A stretch of DNA of 51,760 nt from an uncultured Schlesneria sp. (GTDB taxonomy: Bacteria; Planctomycetota; Planctomycetia; Planctomycetales; Planctomycetaceae), in contig CAIULL010000262.1 of assembly GCA_903899985.1 (NCBI GenBank), positions 1 through 51,760 on the forward strand, in the 5' to 3' direction. How positions within the stretch are numbered: position 1 is the stretch's first letter; each line of letters starts with the position of its first letter. A program made the position numbers and the translations under genes. Positions 7,952 through 16,761 of the stretch are shown piece after piece. The notes beneath the pieces are model-generated. The model ran no database searches and was not told the origin of the DNA. It saw only the letters and a list, made by a program, of their open reading frames with translations.

Positions 7952-9676
7952 TCAACTGCGCCCGACGACTGGCTGAATGAATTCAAGAGCCGCTTCGGAG
8001 TCGGGACGTAAAAAATCAAAGTCACAACCTTCGTCGGCCTGCAGAACATGGTCGATATAGAGCCTGGGGTAACCACGCAAGTGGTGCGAGACGGCCGGCT
8101 GCCAATTGGCCTTTCGGCGAGCCAGTTCCTGGTCATCAACGAGAAGCTGCAATCGCCGGGCATCGACATCGAGTTCAATCTGATCATCATCATGAACGAG
8201 CGAAAGTAATCCACCAACTGCCGCTTCAGGAGCGATGTGAAGAACGACAGTGCCGAAAGCAGTGCCACTCATTCGCGAGTCGCTGATGCGGACAAGATCT
8301 GTAATTCCCTCGTGCAATAGTTTTTTGGGAACGGGAATGGAACCCCATTCAGGAAAGCCAGGAACTCCTTTCGGGCCGGCATTCTTCAAGACAAGAACAC
8401 TTTCGCGAGTGACGGGCAGGTCGGGGGAGTCGATTCGATCAAGCAGGTCCTGATAGTCATGAAACACGACGGCGCGACCCACGTGTTTCATCAATTGAGG
8501 TGACGCCGCAGATGCCTTGATGATCGCTCCTTTGGATGCGAGATTTCCCGTCAGAACGGCCAACGCACCTCCCGAAAGAAGCGGCTTGTCGTGCGAGGCG
8601 ATCACATCTCGATTGAAGCTGCGCGAACGTGCGATGTTGTCACCCAGCGTTCGTCCACTGACCGTCATCACGTTCAGGTCGAGTAGATGCCGGATTTCTG
8701 CCATGACTGCAGACACGCCTCCGGCGGAATCGAATGAATCCATCAGATGGCGACCTGAGGGCATCAGATTGACGAGGAAGGGGGTCGACCGGGAAAGTTC
8801 ATCGAACCGCGAGAGGGGGAGACGGATTCGTCGACGGCCTGCCATGGCAATCAAGTGCACGATGGCGTTCGTCGATCCACCCAAAGCGAGTAAGACTCGA
8901 ATTGCGTTGTCAAAAGACTGGTGAGTCAATATTCGAGAGGGCCTGAGATCTTCTCGGACAAGTTGAACAATCCGCCGGCCTGTCGCAGTCGCTGCCTGCA
9001 GCCTTCGAGCATCCGTCGCCGGAATAGAGGCGGTCCCGGGCAGCATCATTCCCAGGGCTTCGGATAACGATGTCATTGTCGACGCGGTCCCCATGGAGTT
9101 ACAGGCACCAACACCGCATCCGTAGCTCGCTTCAATTTCATGCCACTCATCGAGCGATAAACGACCAGCTCTTAGTTCATCTGAATATTTCCACAGATCG
9201 GTTCCAGACCCAATAGAATTCCCCCGCCAGTGACCGATCGATCGAGGCCCGCCGTTGATCTGTATCGCGGGGAGATCGGCACTTGCGGCGGCCATCAATT
9301 GAGCCGGCGTCGTCTTGTCGCAGTTGCAAAGCAGAACCACGCCATCGATCGGGTTGGCGCGTAACGTTTCCTCGACGTCCATCGCCATCAGATTGCGATA
9401 CAGCATGGCCGAGGGCTTCATGAATTCTTCGCCCAGCGAAATCGTGGGGAATTCCAGCGGCAAGCCACCTTCCAGTAACACACCTCGTTTGACCGATTCG
9501 GCGATCTCACGCAGATTGCCGTTGCAGTTGTTCAGATCGCTCCAGCTATTGGCGATGCCGATTACCGGTTTTCCCACGTAATCATCGGGATTAAGCCCCA
9601 TCGCCCGAAGCGCAGCACGATTCTGAAACGCTAATTCCTCTCGATCGGCAAACCACTGCGAACTTCGTAATTTCAT
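7952..9676 (-). CDS. IlvD/Edd-family dehydratase, sugar-acid (arabonate/xylonate) type
   Basis: 574 residues from ATG 9676. It is an Fe-S cluster dehydratase of the dihydroxy-acid / phosphogluconate dehydratase family. Three cluster cysteines are visible, Cys51 (NNCNGN), Cys119 (CNCDKTTP, with the Asp-Lys of the Mg site) and Cys192 (GVGACNSMGTAST); their spacing of 68 and 73 residues matches sugar-acid dehydratases such as L-arabonate dehydratase. The INGGPRSIGHWRG block also fits that subgroup rather than biosynthetic IlvD. The likely reaction is dehydration of an aldonate to its 2-keto-3-deoxy derivative. In-frame ATGs at 9688 and 9727 are alternatives. The Gfo/Idh gene and the transporters nearby would fit sugar-acid catabolism, but they are in separate transcripts. 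Confidence 0.85.
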   Translation of the reverse strand: MKLRSSQWFADREELAFQNRAALRAMGLNPDDYVGKPVIGIANSWSDLNNCNGNLREIAESVKRGVLLEGGLPLEFPTISLGEEFMKPSAMLYRNLMAMDVEETLRANPIDGVVLLCNCDKTTPAQLMAAASADLPAIQINGGPRSIGHWRGNSIGSGTDLWKYSDELRAGRLSLDEWHEIEASYGCGVGACNSMGTASTMTSLSEALGMMLPGTASIPATDARRLQAATATGRRIVQLVREDLRPSRILTHQSFDNAIRVLLALGGSTNAIVHLIAMAGRRRIRLPLSRFDELSRSTPFLVNLMPSGRHLMDSFDSAGGVSAVMAEIRHLLDLNVMTVSGRTLGDNIARSRSFNRDVIASHDKPLLSGGALAVLTGNLASKGAIIKASAASPQLMKHVGRAVVFHDYQDLLDRIDSPDLPVTRESVLVLKNAGPKGVPGFPEWGSIPVPKKLLHEGITDLVRISDSRMSGTAFGTVVLHIAPEAAVGGLLSLVHDDDQIELDVDARRLQLLVDDQELARRKANWQPAVSHHLRGYPRLYIDHVLQADEGCDFDFLRPDSEAALEFIQPVVGRS

Positions 9677-10020
9677 GGGATTTGGCATGCGTAAAGGAAT
9701 GGAGGTGAATGACGCAACGCGACGCACGAGTCAATCTTACCTCTCAGGGGCAGCGGAAGAACGAATCTGGCGAGATTGTTTAGCATGAAAGAGAAAGCGG
9801 GGGAACCACCAATCAATCGAATTTGCTCTGGCAGTCTCTTCCGCAATGCAAACGGAAGACGCAACTCTCTCTGCCCTCCAAATCAGGTACTCGCGTCAAT
9901 TCAACAGTTCGGCGCGAGTTTCTTCTCTCTGACCCCTTCGATACCGGTTGATTTCTTGCGTCGTTATGATTCGCCGATCACTTCCGGTTTTTTCCAGAAA
10001 TTTCAGAAAGAGAGCGAATC
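9677..10020. other. Divergent intergenic region
   Basis: 344 bp between the dehydratase (minus) and the creatininase-family gene (plus). It must contain both promoters. An AAAGAG-type purine run precedes ATG 10021. No palindromic operator or RNA element was recognised. Confidence 0.4.
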
Positions 10021-10905
10021 ATGTCCCGCGCGGCTACCGAGTATCGTTATGAGAAATTGACATGGCCAGAGATTAACGATGCGGTTGACCTTGGGAAGAT
10101 TTGTATTCTTCCGTGTGGCGCTGTTGAGCAACATGGTCACCATTTGCCGCTGGACGTTGACCTGGTCTGTCCTGGTGGGATCGCACATGGGACCGGACGG
10201 GAACTTGCCGATAAAATTCTTGTCCTGCCGCACATTTCGTATGGCTACACCGGACACGTGATGGATTTTCCGGGAACAATCAACACAAATTACACGACAT
10301 TCATCGAACAGGTGCTCGATGTCACTCGGTCGCTGGCATATCACGGCTTCAAGAAGATCATCCTGTTGAACGGTCATGGTTCGAACATGCCGAATCTCGA
10401 TCTGGCTGCCCGCCGTACTAATCTGGAGACGGACGCCGAATGCTGTGTCATCGCCTGGTGGAATCTGTTGACCGTCGATAAAGACTTTTTGCCGAGTTGG
10501 CGAGAGAGCAAGTTTCCTGGCGGATGTGCGCATGCCTGCGAGTTGGAAACATCCCTGTATCTGTATCTCGATGAAGACGGCGTGCGGAAAGACAAGATCA
10601 AAAGCGGCACGATCTCATTCAACAATGATAACAGTCCGTTCAACTGGGTTGACCTGTTCGGGGCAGGGCCGGCGACGGTGGTCTCCTGGACCAGCAGCTA
10701 TTCTGGCACCGGGGTTCTTGGTGAAGCGGAACTTGCCACGAAAGAGAAGGGCGAACGAGTCTACCTGGAAGCAGTGAAACAGCTTGGGCGTTTTATCAAC
10801 TATTGGCATCCCCGGCCAAAAGATATTCGCCAGGATCTTCATCGTAAGCCACCAACGATGCCAATGCCGTGGTGGCAGCGAAGTAACACGAGACCGGAGA
10901 ACTGA
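10021..10905 (+). CDS. Creatininase-family amidohydrolase
   Basis: 294 residues. This metal-dependent family includes creatinine amidohydrolase, formamide hydrolases of flavin/riboflavin and mycofactocin pathways, and many uncharacterised enzymes. Metal-binding motifs are clear: GAVEQHGHHLPLDVD (33-47), NGHGSN (117-122), and HACELETS (171-178) with the ligand Glu. The family length is normal. Start ATG 10021 with a purine-rich AAAGAGAG upstream. A sodium-solute symporter gene follows 115 bp downstream on the same strand, so the pair may import and hydrolyse the same small amide or lactam. The substrate cannot be read from sequence; calling it creatininase in the strict sense would be unsafe. 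Confidence 0.85.
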   Translation: MSRAATEYRYEKLTWPEINDAVDLGKICILPCGAVEQHGHHLPLDVDLVCPGGIAHGTGRELADKILVLPHISYGYTGHVMDFPGTINTNYTTFIEQVLDVTRSLAYHGFKKIILLNGHGSNMPNLDLAARRTNLETDAECCVIAWWNLLTVDKDFLPSWRESKFPGGCAHACELETSLYLYLDEDGVRKDKIKSGTISFNNDNSPFNWVDLFGAGPATVVSWTSSYSGTGVLGEAELATKEKGERVYLEAVKQLGRFINYWHPRPKDIRQDLHRKPPTMPMPWWQRSNTRPEN

Positions 10906-11020
10906 TTTCTGAATTCGCGACGGGTGGAGACTCGGTCGATGTTGCGATCAGCGTCGCCAACCGGCAGAATTTCGACACAATTCCCAATTAAATCCAGGCC
11001 CACTTAGCGCAAAGTCATCT

Positions 11021-12652
11021 ATGACCCTTCTCGCTCAGTCTTCCAGTGTCCCACTGCAGTGGTTGGATGTTCTGATTCTTGTGGCCAGCATCGTGGGCGT
11101 CACCGGCTTCGGTATGTGGATTGGACGCAAAGAAGAGGACACGAATGATTACTATCTTGCTGGCAAAACCGTTGCCTGGTGGGCAGTGGCGGGTTCGATT
11201 TTTGGTACGAATATCAGTTCGCATCACATGGTCGGCATGATGGGTGCAGGGCTGAAAGAGGGATTTGCACAGGCAAACTTCGAGTTCGGTGCGATCTTCG
11301 GACTGCTCATGCTGTGCTATTTCTTTCTCCCTTTCTATCGCCGAATGGGGCTTTACACTCTGTCAGAATATCTTGGTCGCCGATTCGACGATCGTAGCCG
11401 ACTCGTCTATTCGATCACGAATATGGCTTTTCTGCTGATCCAGATGGTCGGCACCATGATTCTCGGGGCGCTGACGCTGGCCACGCTGACAGCGGACTCA
11501 CAATACGCCGTCAGCTATCAAACGGCGGTCTGTCTTCTGGCCGCTGTCTCTGCCGCATATACATTCTATGGGGGATTGAAAGCTGACATCTTCAATGATG
11601 TGGTCCAGAGCGTACTGTTGCTGATTGGAAGCGGCTTGCTGGCTGTATTGGCGATCTGGCATCCCAATGTCGGAGGCCTGTCGGGCCTGCTGGAGAAACA
11701 GCCGGACAAGTTCCACGTGTTTTTCGCTGCAGATCATCCTGAGCTTCCCTGGACCGGAGTCATGAGCGGCTTGATGGTACTGCACCTTTATTACTGGGGC
11801 ACAAACCAGTTCATTGTGCAGCGAACACTGGGTGCCCGAAGTGATTGGGATGCTCGCATGGGAACAATTGCTGCCGGATTCTTCAAATTACTCATCCCGT
11901 TTCTCTGCATCGTTCCGGGAATGGCGGCTGGCTATATCCTGGCAATCGATCCGGCCACAGAAAGTGATACCGCATTTGCTGGATTAACGAGAGCTTTATT
12001 GCCTGGTGGATATGGACTGGTCGGACTGGTCATGGCGGGACTTGTCGCCGGAATTCTCTCGACAATCGACTCGATGATGAACTCGACGGCGACCCTCTTT
12101 ACCTTTGATATCTATAAGAAATATATCCGTCCTAATGCTTCTGAAAAGCGACTGATCTGGGTTGGGCGAGGGGCGATGATGCTGATGGTTGCAGCAGCAA
12201 TCTGGCTCTCGTTGTACTTCGGCCAGACGAAGGGGGGGATCTTCAACCGGATGGCCGACTACAACGCCTATCTCGTTCCCGGAGTGATCGTGGCTTATGT
12301 CGCTGGTATGATCCAGCCGTTTGTGACCCGAACTGCGGCGCTGATCTGCATCCTTGCGGGGCCCCTCTTTTCGATCGTGTTTGACCGTGTGGCACAACTG
12401 GGTTTCGGGCATGATCTGCAGGCATTTCACCGAGCCGGCCTGGTCACGCTTGCCTGCTACGCGATCGTTATCATCGTCAGCGCGGCAACACAGAGCGAAC
12501 GAGACACTGATCGGGAACGGTACACCTGGGGACGTTTTCAAGGACCACAACAGACCGACGACGACGCCAAACGTGCGTGGTGGTTGCACGACCGGTTGTG
12601 GGCCTGCGTGCTGGTCGCATGCGCTCTCGGAATGTGCTGGTTCTTCCGCTAG
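11021..12652 (+). CDS. Sodium:solute symporter (SSS family)
   Basis: 543 residues with 13-14 hydrophobic helices, the topology of the SSS (SGLT-like) family that couples Na+ entry to uptake of sugars, amino acids or other solutes. Characteristic parts are GRKEEDTNDYYLAGKTVAWW near helix 1, the SIFGTNISSHHMVGMMGAG unwound-helix region, TLSEYLGRRFDDRSR, and LVAGILSTIDSMMNSTATLFTFDIY around the second Na+ site. The His-His after ISS resembles sugar-type members. It lies 115 bp after the creatininase gene on the same strand, so joint transcription is plausible. The C-terminus ends with an additional helix. No terminator seen before the pseudogene at 12747. Confidence 0.9.
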   Translation: MTLLAQSSSVPLQWLDVLILVASIVGVTGFGMWIGRKEEDTNDYYLAGKTVAWWAVAGSIFGTNISSHHMVGMMGAGLKEGFAQANFEFGAIFGLLMLCYFFLPFYRRMGLYTLSEYLGRRFDDRSRLVYSITNMAFLLIQMVGTMILGALTLATLTADSQYAVSYQTAVCLLAAVSAAYTFYGGLKADIFNDVVQSVLLLIGSGLLAVLAIWHPNVGGLSGLLEKQPDKFHVFFAADHPELPWTGVMSGLMVLHLYYWGTNQFIVQRTLGARSDWDARMGTIAAGFFKLLIPFLCIVPGMAAGYILAIDPATESDTAFAGLTRALLPGGYGLVGLVMAGLVAGILSTIDSMMNSTATLFTFDIYKKYIRPNASEKRLIWVGRGAMMLMVAAAIWLSLYFGQTKGGIFNRMADYNAYLVPGVIVAYVAGMIQPFVTRTAALICILAGPLFSIVFDRVAQLGFGHDLQAFHRAGLVTLACYAIVIIVSAATQSERDTDRERYTWGRFQGPQQTDDDAKRAWWLHDRLWACVLVACALGMCWFFR

Positions 12653-12746
12653 CGATCGGGACGAGGCTTTCGACGCTCTTCGTTTCGTAACATTGTGCCA
12701 AACTTACAATGCAGCGTGACCTGAAGTCGGCCGATGGCTGTCGGTT

Positions 12747-13109
12747 TTGGGCTTGGCAAACACCTATGGCCAGCAGGAATTGGTCTATTGAGGCCCGTTT
12801 TATAGATCGATCAAGGTGGATGGTAATAAGGCCGCACTCAGCTTTAATCATGCTGCCGGACTGAAGGCACGCGAAGGAAAAGATCTCTCGTAGTGGTCAG
12901 TTGCTGACGACAACACAAAGCGTGTCAAAGCATCCGCGAAGATCAAAGGTGAGACCGTCGTTGTTTCAGCAGAGGGGGGCTCCAACCCTGTCGCGGATCG
13001 GTTTGGCTGGCATCATCTGGCAGAGCCGAATCTGGCTAACGGTGCAGGCTTGCCAGCCTTGCCGATCAGGACTGATACGTGGAACGATGCCGAGAACGCC
13101 AAAACGTGA
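12747..13109 (+). pseudogene. Decayed 3' end of a sialate O-acetylesterase gene
   Basis: Read in one frame, the stretch gives about 120 codons that match the C-terminal beta domain of sialate O-acetylesterase (SASA/DUF303) proteins: GLANTYGQQELVY, then GPFYRSIKVDGNKAALSF, SAKIKGETVVVSA, FGWHHLAEPNLANG and the closing LPALPIRTDTW. Two in-frame stops interrupt it: TGA at 12789-12791 (where intact relatives usually have Ser before GP) and TAG at 12891-12893. The frame then stays open to the natural-looking TGA at 13107. The N-terminal 80% of the gene, including the GDSL-type catalytic part, is absent: the DNA before 12747 does not continue the homology. Intact relatives in planctomycetes are secreted carbohydrate esterases. 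Because of the stops, no single long ORF covers it. Confidence 0.8.
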
Positions 13110-13146
13110 CGGTGCTTTTCATGCGGCGCTGTTTGAGAGCGATGTC

Positions 13147-14151
13147 TCACACGGCGCCACTTGATGAATCAACGGCATTCTCCAGGCGATTCATCCATCG
13201 CTGGACTTGCATTGCATTGTAATAGGTCGCACCGGCGGGGACAGGAGTCTGTCCCCGCACGACGCGGCAGAAGCATCGCAATTCTTCGGCCATCATTCCT
13301 GTTGGAACGCCTGAGTCGGCGCGTATTTCTAATGCCATCGGCCAGTGTGCCTGATGATCCCATACTTCGACGGGACGCGGATTCGGCAGGATTCTTGCCG
13401 CCCAGCCCTCTCCAAAAACTTCCATCCGATCGTATCCACGAGGAGCCATACCTCGGGGTGTCAGGTAAGTCGCTTTGAACGAGGCAAGCGTGCCGTCTGG
13501 CCATTGCAGTTGTGCGAGCGCGACGTCGACGTGACCCTTTCTCGTCCGATGGTGTTGGCATGTGAATCGATCTGGTTCCTCGAAGTCCATCAGGACTTGT
13601 ACGGAATACAGATCATGGATCATCGCAGCAACAAGAGGATTTTCGCCAGGAAAGTCGGTGACAATCGAGGCAGGTCGATGCCGAACACAATCAATCAATG
13701 TTGGTCGGCCGCGGCGGGCGACTTCTTCACGCAACTGTTTGAATTCACTGTTAAACAAAATGATGTGGCCGAGCATGAGGTTTGCGGAATCCGCTGAGAC
13801 GAGCGATGCAAGGCTTTCTGCTTCGTCCAGATGGTTGGCGATCGGTTTTTCCAACAGCACTGATTTGCCGGCCAGCAGAAGCTCCCGAGTGATGGGTATG
13901 TGGTCTTCGGTCGAACAAGCAACCACCCACGCTTCGGCTTCAGAGTTTTTGATCGCTTGAGTTAAATCCAGCCAGCCGCGAACGTCAGGTAATTCAGCGT
14001 GAATGCGATCGAGACTTTCTTGTCTGCGAGCAACAATTGCGACAAGCTCTGCCTCTGCCAGGCCAGCGAGGGTCAACGCGTGAAGCCGACCGAATCGCCC
14101 AAGCCCGATTACGCCGATTTTTACCGGTTCGATCATTCCCGGTCGATTCAT
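13147..14151 (-). CDS. Gfo/Idh/MocA-family oxidoreductase
   Basis: 334 residues. NAD(P)-dependent sugar or sugar-acid dehydrogenase family. The N-terminal Rossmann fold shows IGVIGLGRFGRLHA (12-25). EKP with upstream LLAGKSVLL (about 93-103) is the conserved lysine motif, and MIHDLYSV holds the typical catalytic-region histidine. The C-terminal alpha/beta domain is complete. Start ATG 14151, with ATG 14136 also possible. It is the last gene of a minus-strand run pepA, hisH, MFS transporter, response regulator, oxidoreductase; only 40 bp separate it from the response-regulator gene. A role with the MFS transporter in sugar use is plausible but unproven. Confidence 0.9.
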   Translation of the reverse strand: MNRPGMIEPVKIGVIGLGRFGRLHALTLAGLAEAELVAIVARRQESLDRIHAELPDVRGWLDLTQAIKNSEAEAWVVACSTEDHIPITRELLLAGKSVLLEKPIANHLDEAESLASLVSADSANLMLGHIILFNSEFKQLREEVARRGRPTLIDCVRHRPASIVTDFPGENPLVAAMIHDLYSVQVLMDFEEPDRFTCQHHRTRKGHVDVALAQLQWPDGTLASFKATYLTPRGMAPRGYDRMEVFGEGWAARILPNPRPVEVWDHQAHWPMALEIRADSGVPTGMMAEELRCFCRVVRGQTPVPAGATYYNAMQVQRWMNRLENAVDSSSGAV

Positions 14152-14191
14152 GCTTTGAGTCCACTGTTTCCAATCATCCTGCTTCGACGAA

Positions 14192-14671
14192 CTAGAGAAT
14201 CAAAAGGTCTGTCTCCCCAGCCTCCGTCAAGGGCTCCGTCGACGGCAAAATCATATCGGCTTGCCAGAAGCTCGACAGCTTTTGGACAATCTCGATGAAT
14301 TTGGTCAAGTCCAGCGGCTTTGTGAGAAACGCTTCGACGGTTAAGTCGCCAAGTTGAGCCTTTTCCCCTTCTCCGGTCATGACCACGACCGGTAGTGATT
14401 TCAGTCCGTCGTCGGCTCGAACTTTAGCGAGCAGATCGCGTCCATCCATCCCCGGCAACTTCAGATCGAGCAGCAACAGATCGGGACGAGGTGCGACAGC
14501 GTACTTTCCCTCGCGCTGCAGAAACCGCAGCGCTTCGGCTCCGTCACTGAGCCACGTCAACCGATGCTGAATGCGACCCTGTTGAAGGGCGCCAATCGCA
14601 ATCCGTGCAAACATCAAGCTATCTTCGACCAACAGGACTTCCATCGGTCGGCCAACGGTTTCATTAGACAT
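14192..14671 (-). CDS. Single-domain response regulator
   Basis: About 159 residues consisting of one receiver domain and a short tail. Visible are the acidic pair in LLVEDSLMF, the phospho-acceptor Asp in DLLLLDLKLPGMDG (residue 69 from this start), Thr in VVMTGEGE, and Lys in FLTKPLD. No DNA-binding or enzymatic output domain follows, so it acts in a phosphorelay or by protein contact, like CheY/Rcp-type regulators; the EALRFLQREG...LKLPGMDG pattern resembles the Rcp1 group often linked to phytochrome-like kinases. No histidine kinase is nearby. ATG 14671 is preferred to an upstream GTG 14686. It lies between the MFS gene and the oxidoreductase gene on the same strand. Confidence 0.9.
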   Translation of the reverse strand: MSNETVGRPMEVLLVEDSLMFARIAIGALQQGRIQHRLTWLSDGAEALRFLQREGKYAVAPRPDLLLLDLKLPGMDGRDLLAKVRADDGLKSLPVVVMTGEGEKAQLGDLTVEAFLTKPLDLTKFIEIVQKLSSFWQADMILPSTEPLTEAGETDLLIL

Positions 14672-14823
14672 GTTGAGCACTCGCACACGGTCAATTCATG
14701 AAATCGCCACCCAGTTTGTCAGTTCTTGTAAATCGAAAGCCTTCGCATGGGCTTCAGCCCGTGCGCCCCGGGATGTCGTGGGACAGGAACCCAAATTGCA
14801 ATGACTGACAACTGCACGGGATT

Positions 14824-16074
14824 CTACTCAATTTCAGGTTTATTTGCTGGCCAGAAGAGTAATAAGATAATCAACGCCAGCGTTGGAAACCCACAAACGA
14901 TGGCCATCCCCTGGTCATATGATTTTGTCTGATCAATCCAGCGTCCAAAGAACTTGTGCATTGGCGATGATGTCAGCCATGCCAGTGCACCCAGGCACCC
15001 CATCACCTTTCCCTGGTGTCGAGTCGAAATCTCTTGACTGAACGAATAGTAACAAGGAAACAATCCGAGAGCTCCGAACGCGACGATAATCAGAACGATT
15101 TGCAGTCCCGAACCGTCCGTCGCGATCCATGGAATCATGCCTCCCGTCGCCACCAAGGCTGCACAGACTCCAAAACCAAAACACCTTGAATAATGAGTAC
15201 TGAAGCCAGCATGATGCAGTCGTCGTGTCAGTAGCCCTGTCGACAGACAGCCCACGTCCGTTGTCACATTAAACCAGAACATAAACGCCAGCATGGACTT
15301 CTCGTCGTAACCCCGTCCTTCCTTTAAGAACAACGGCATCCAGACTCGAAAGAAGTGCCAGCATCCGTTGATCGCTACGACAATCACAACCAGTACGAAA
15401 AACTTCTGACTGAAAATCGATGACAAGAATGTGTCTTTCACGTCGTCCGTCGAATGCAACGAGTCTTTGAGCGGCGGGACGGGTGCCAGGTCGGCCGAAC
15501 GCGTCGATAAGACCCAGACAACGGCCCAGACCGATCCGACGGCCGCGATGATCTGAAAGACTGGTCGCCAGCTTCCAGGAGCGTCAGTCAACGTTGCCAG
15601 CATGATCAGGGGAATCACGATGGCTCCGATTGCCGTTCCGCTTTGTAAGACACTATTGCCCAGCGCGCGGTCTTCAGGAGGCAACAATCGGTAAGTCGTC
15701 TTCAAAGCGCAAGGCCAGTGACCGGCTTCGAAGAGACCCAGCAGCACACGGCAGAGCATCAGCCCCAGATATGTTTCAACATAGCCCGTCAGGAATCCCA
15801 TCAACGACCAGAGCAGCAGAACAATCGGATATAGCCACCTGACGTTGGTCCGATCCGCAATCGCCCCGAACAAAACCGAACCAAAGGCAAACGCCACACC
15901 GAAACCTAATTCGAGATTTCCGTATTGTTCGTTGTTAATTGTGAATTCGGACTTAATACGAGAAGCAACGTTCGACAGCGTCTGTCGATCCATGTAATTG
16001 ATTGTGCTTGCACATAACAGCAGTCCACAGACCCACCACGTCCAGATTGATCGCGAGGCGGGTTCTGAAGTCAT
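14824..16074 (-). CDS. MFS transporter, anion:cation symporter (hexuronate-like) type
   Basis: 416 residues, 12 predicted helices. The N-terminus has INYMDRQTLS, the hallmark of the ACS subfamily (ExuT hexuronate, phthalate, phosphate/organic anion carriers). The helix 2-3 loop reads FGAIADRTNVRW (MFS signature), and LGLFEAGHWPCALKT is the helix 4-5 motif of sugar-acid carriers. The likely substrate is a hexuronate, galactonate or similar organic anion. It starts 15 bp downstream of the hisH stop, so it is probably co-transcribed with hisH and pepA. Linking it to the Gfo/Idh gene further along the run is inference. Confidence 0.85.
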   Translation of the reverse strand: MTSEPASRSIWTWWVCGLLLCASTINYMDRQTLSNVASRIKSEFTINNEQYGNLELGFGVAFAFGSVLFGAIADRTNVRWLYPIVLLLWSLMGFLTGYVETYLGLMLCRVLLGLFEAGHWPCALKTTYRLLPPEDRALGNSVLQSGTAIGAIVIPLIMLATLTDAPGSWRPVFQIIAAVGSVWAVVWVLSTRSADLAPVPPLKDSLHSTDDVKDTFLSSIFSQKFFVLVVIVVAINGCWHFFRVWMPLFLKEGRGYDEKSMLAFMFWFNVTTDVGCLSTGLLTRRLHHAGFSTHYSRCFGFGVCAALVATGGMIPWIATDGSGLQIVLIIVAFGALGLFPCYYSFSQEISTRHQGKVMGCLGALAWLTSSPMHKFFGRWIDQTKSYDQGMAIVCGFPTLALIILLLFWPANKPEIE

Positions 16075-16089
16075 TCATTCGGCTCCTTG

Positions 16090-16695
16090 TTATCGCGTCG
16101 CAAAGTTTTCTAACAGCTTCAGTCCCACCTTCTGGCTTTTTTCAGGGTGGAACTGGGTTGCAAACAGATTGCCCCGCTCGATCATTGACGTGAACCGTAT
16201 TCCGTAATCTGTACGGGCGGCAATCACCGATTCATCCGTCGGCCGGACATAATAACTGTGAACGAAGTAGACCGACGCGTCAGCAGGAATCTCTTTCAAT
16301 AACGGAGAGGGATGCGTTGGCTCAAGAGTGTTCCAACCCATATGCGGAACCTTGAGATCGGGCATCGCGGGAAAGCGAACGACGTCGCCCGCCAGAATGC
16401 CTAAACCTTTCCATTCCCCATCTTCAAAGCTGACATCAAACAGCAATTGCAGCCCCAGACAAATCCCCAGGAACGGCTTGTCTTTTCCAATGTGCTCGCG
16501 AATCGGTGCGACCAGATCCTGTCGTTCCAGTTCTTGAATCGCATCCCGGAACGCACCAACCCCTGGCAGTACGAGCTTTTCCGCAGTGCTGATCTTGTCA
16601 GGGGACGTGACGATTTCGGCAGCAATCCCAAGCTTTTCGAACGCCTTCTGGACACTTCTGAGATTACCCATTCCGTAGTCGACGATTCGGATCAT
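16090..16695 (-). CDS. hisH: Imidazole glycerol phosphate synthase glutaminase subunit HisH
   Basis: 201 residues. Class I glutamine amidotransferase subunit that makes ammonia for HisF in histidine biosynthesis (formation of IGP and AICAR). The triad is visible: Cys79 in [10 protein letters not shown], His183 and Glu185 in FHPEKS. The N-terminal [13 protein letters not shown] and VPHMGWN with YFVHSYYV are HisH-specific. ATG 16695 starts exactly at the conserved MIRIVDYG; an upstream extension to 16752 is not family-like. The gene lies 66 bp after pepA and 15 bp before the MFS gene. No other his genes are in the window, so the his pathway is dispersed here. Confidence 0.95.
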   Translation of the reverse strand: MIRIVDYGMGNLRSVQKAFEKLGIAAEIVTSPDKISTAEKLVLPGVGAFRDAIQELERQDLVAPIREHIGKDKPFLGICLGLQLLFDVSFEDGEWKGLGILAGDVVRFPAMPDLKVPHMGWNTLEPTHPSPLLKEIPADASVYFVHSYYVRPTDESVIAARTDYGIRFTSMIERGNLFATQFHPEKSQKVGLKLLENFATR

Positions 16696-16761
16696 GTTCA
16701 ACAACTGTCGCAGAAAAAATGAACGTGGAAAACCGTGTGGACACGGAAACAAACCCGAGGT

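Noticed and set aside
12885-12900. Stop codons as possible recoding (Sec or Pyl) sites in the esterase relic
   Set aside because: The N-terminal most of the gene is missing, so decay explains them better; no SECIS-like hairpin was noticed after TGA 12789.
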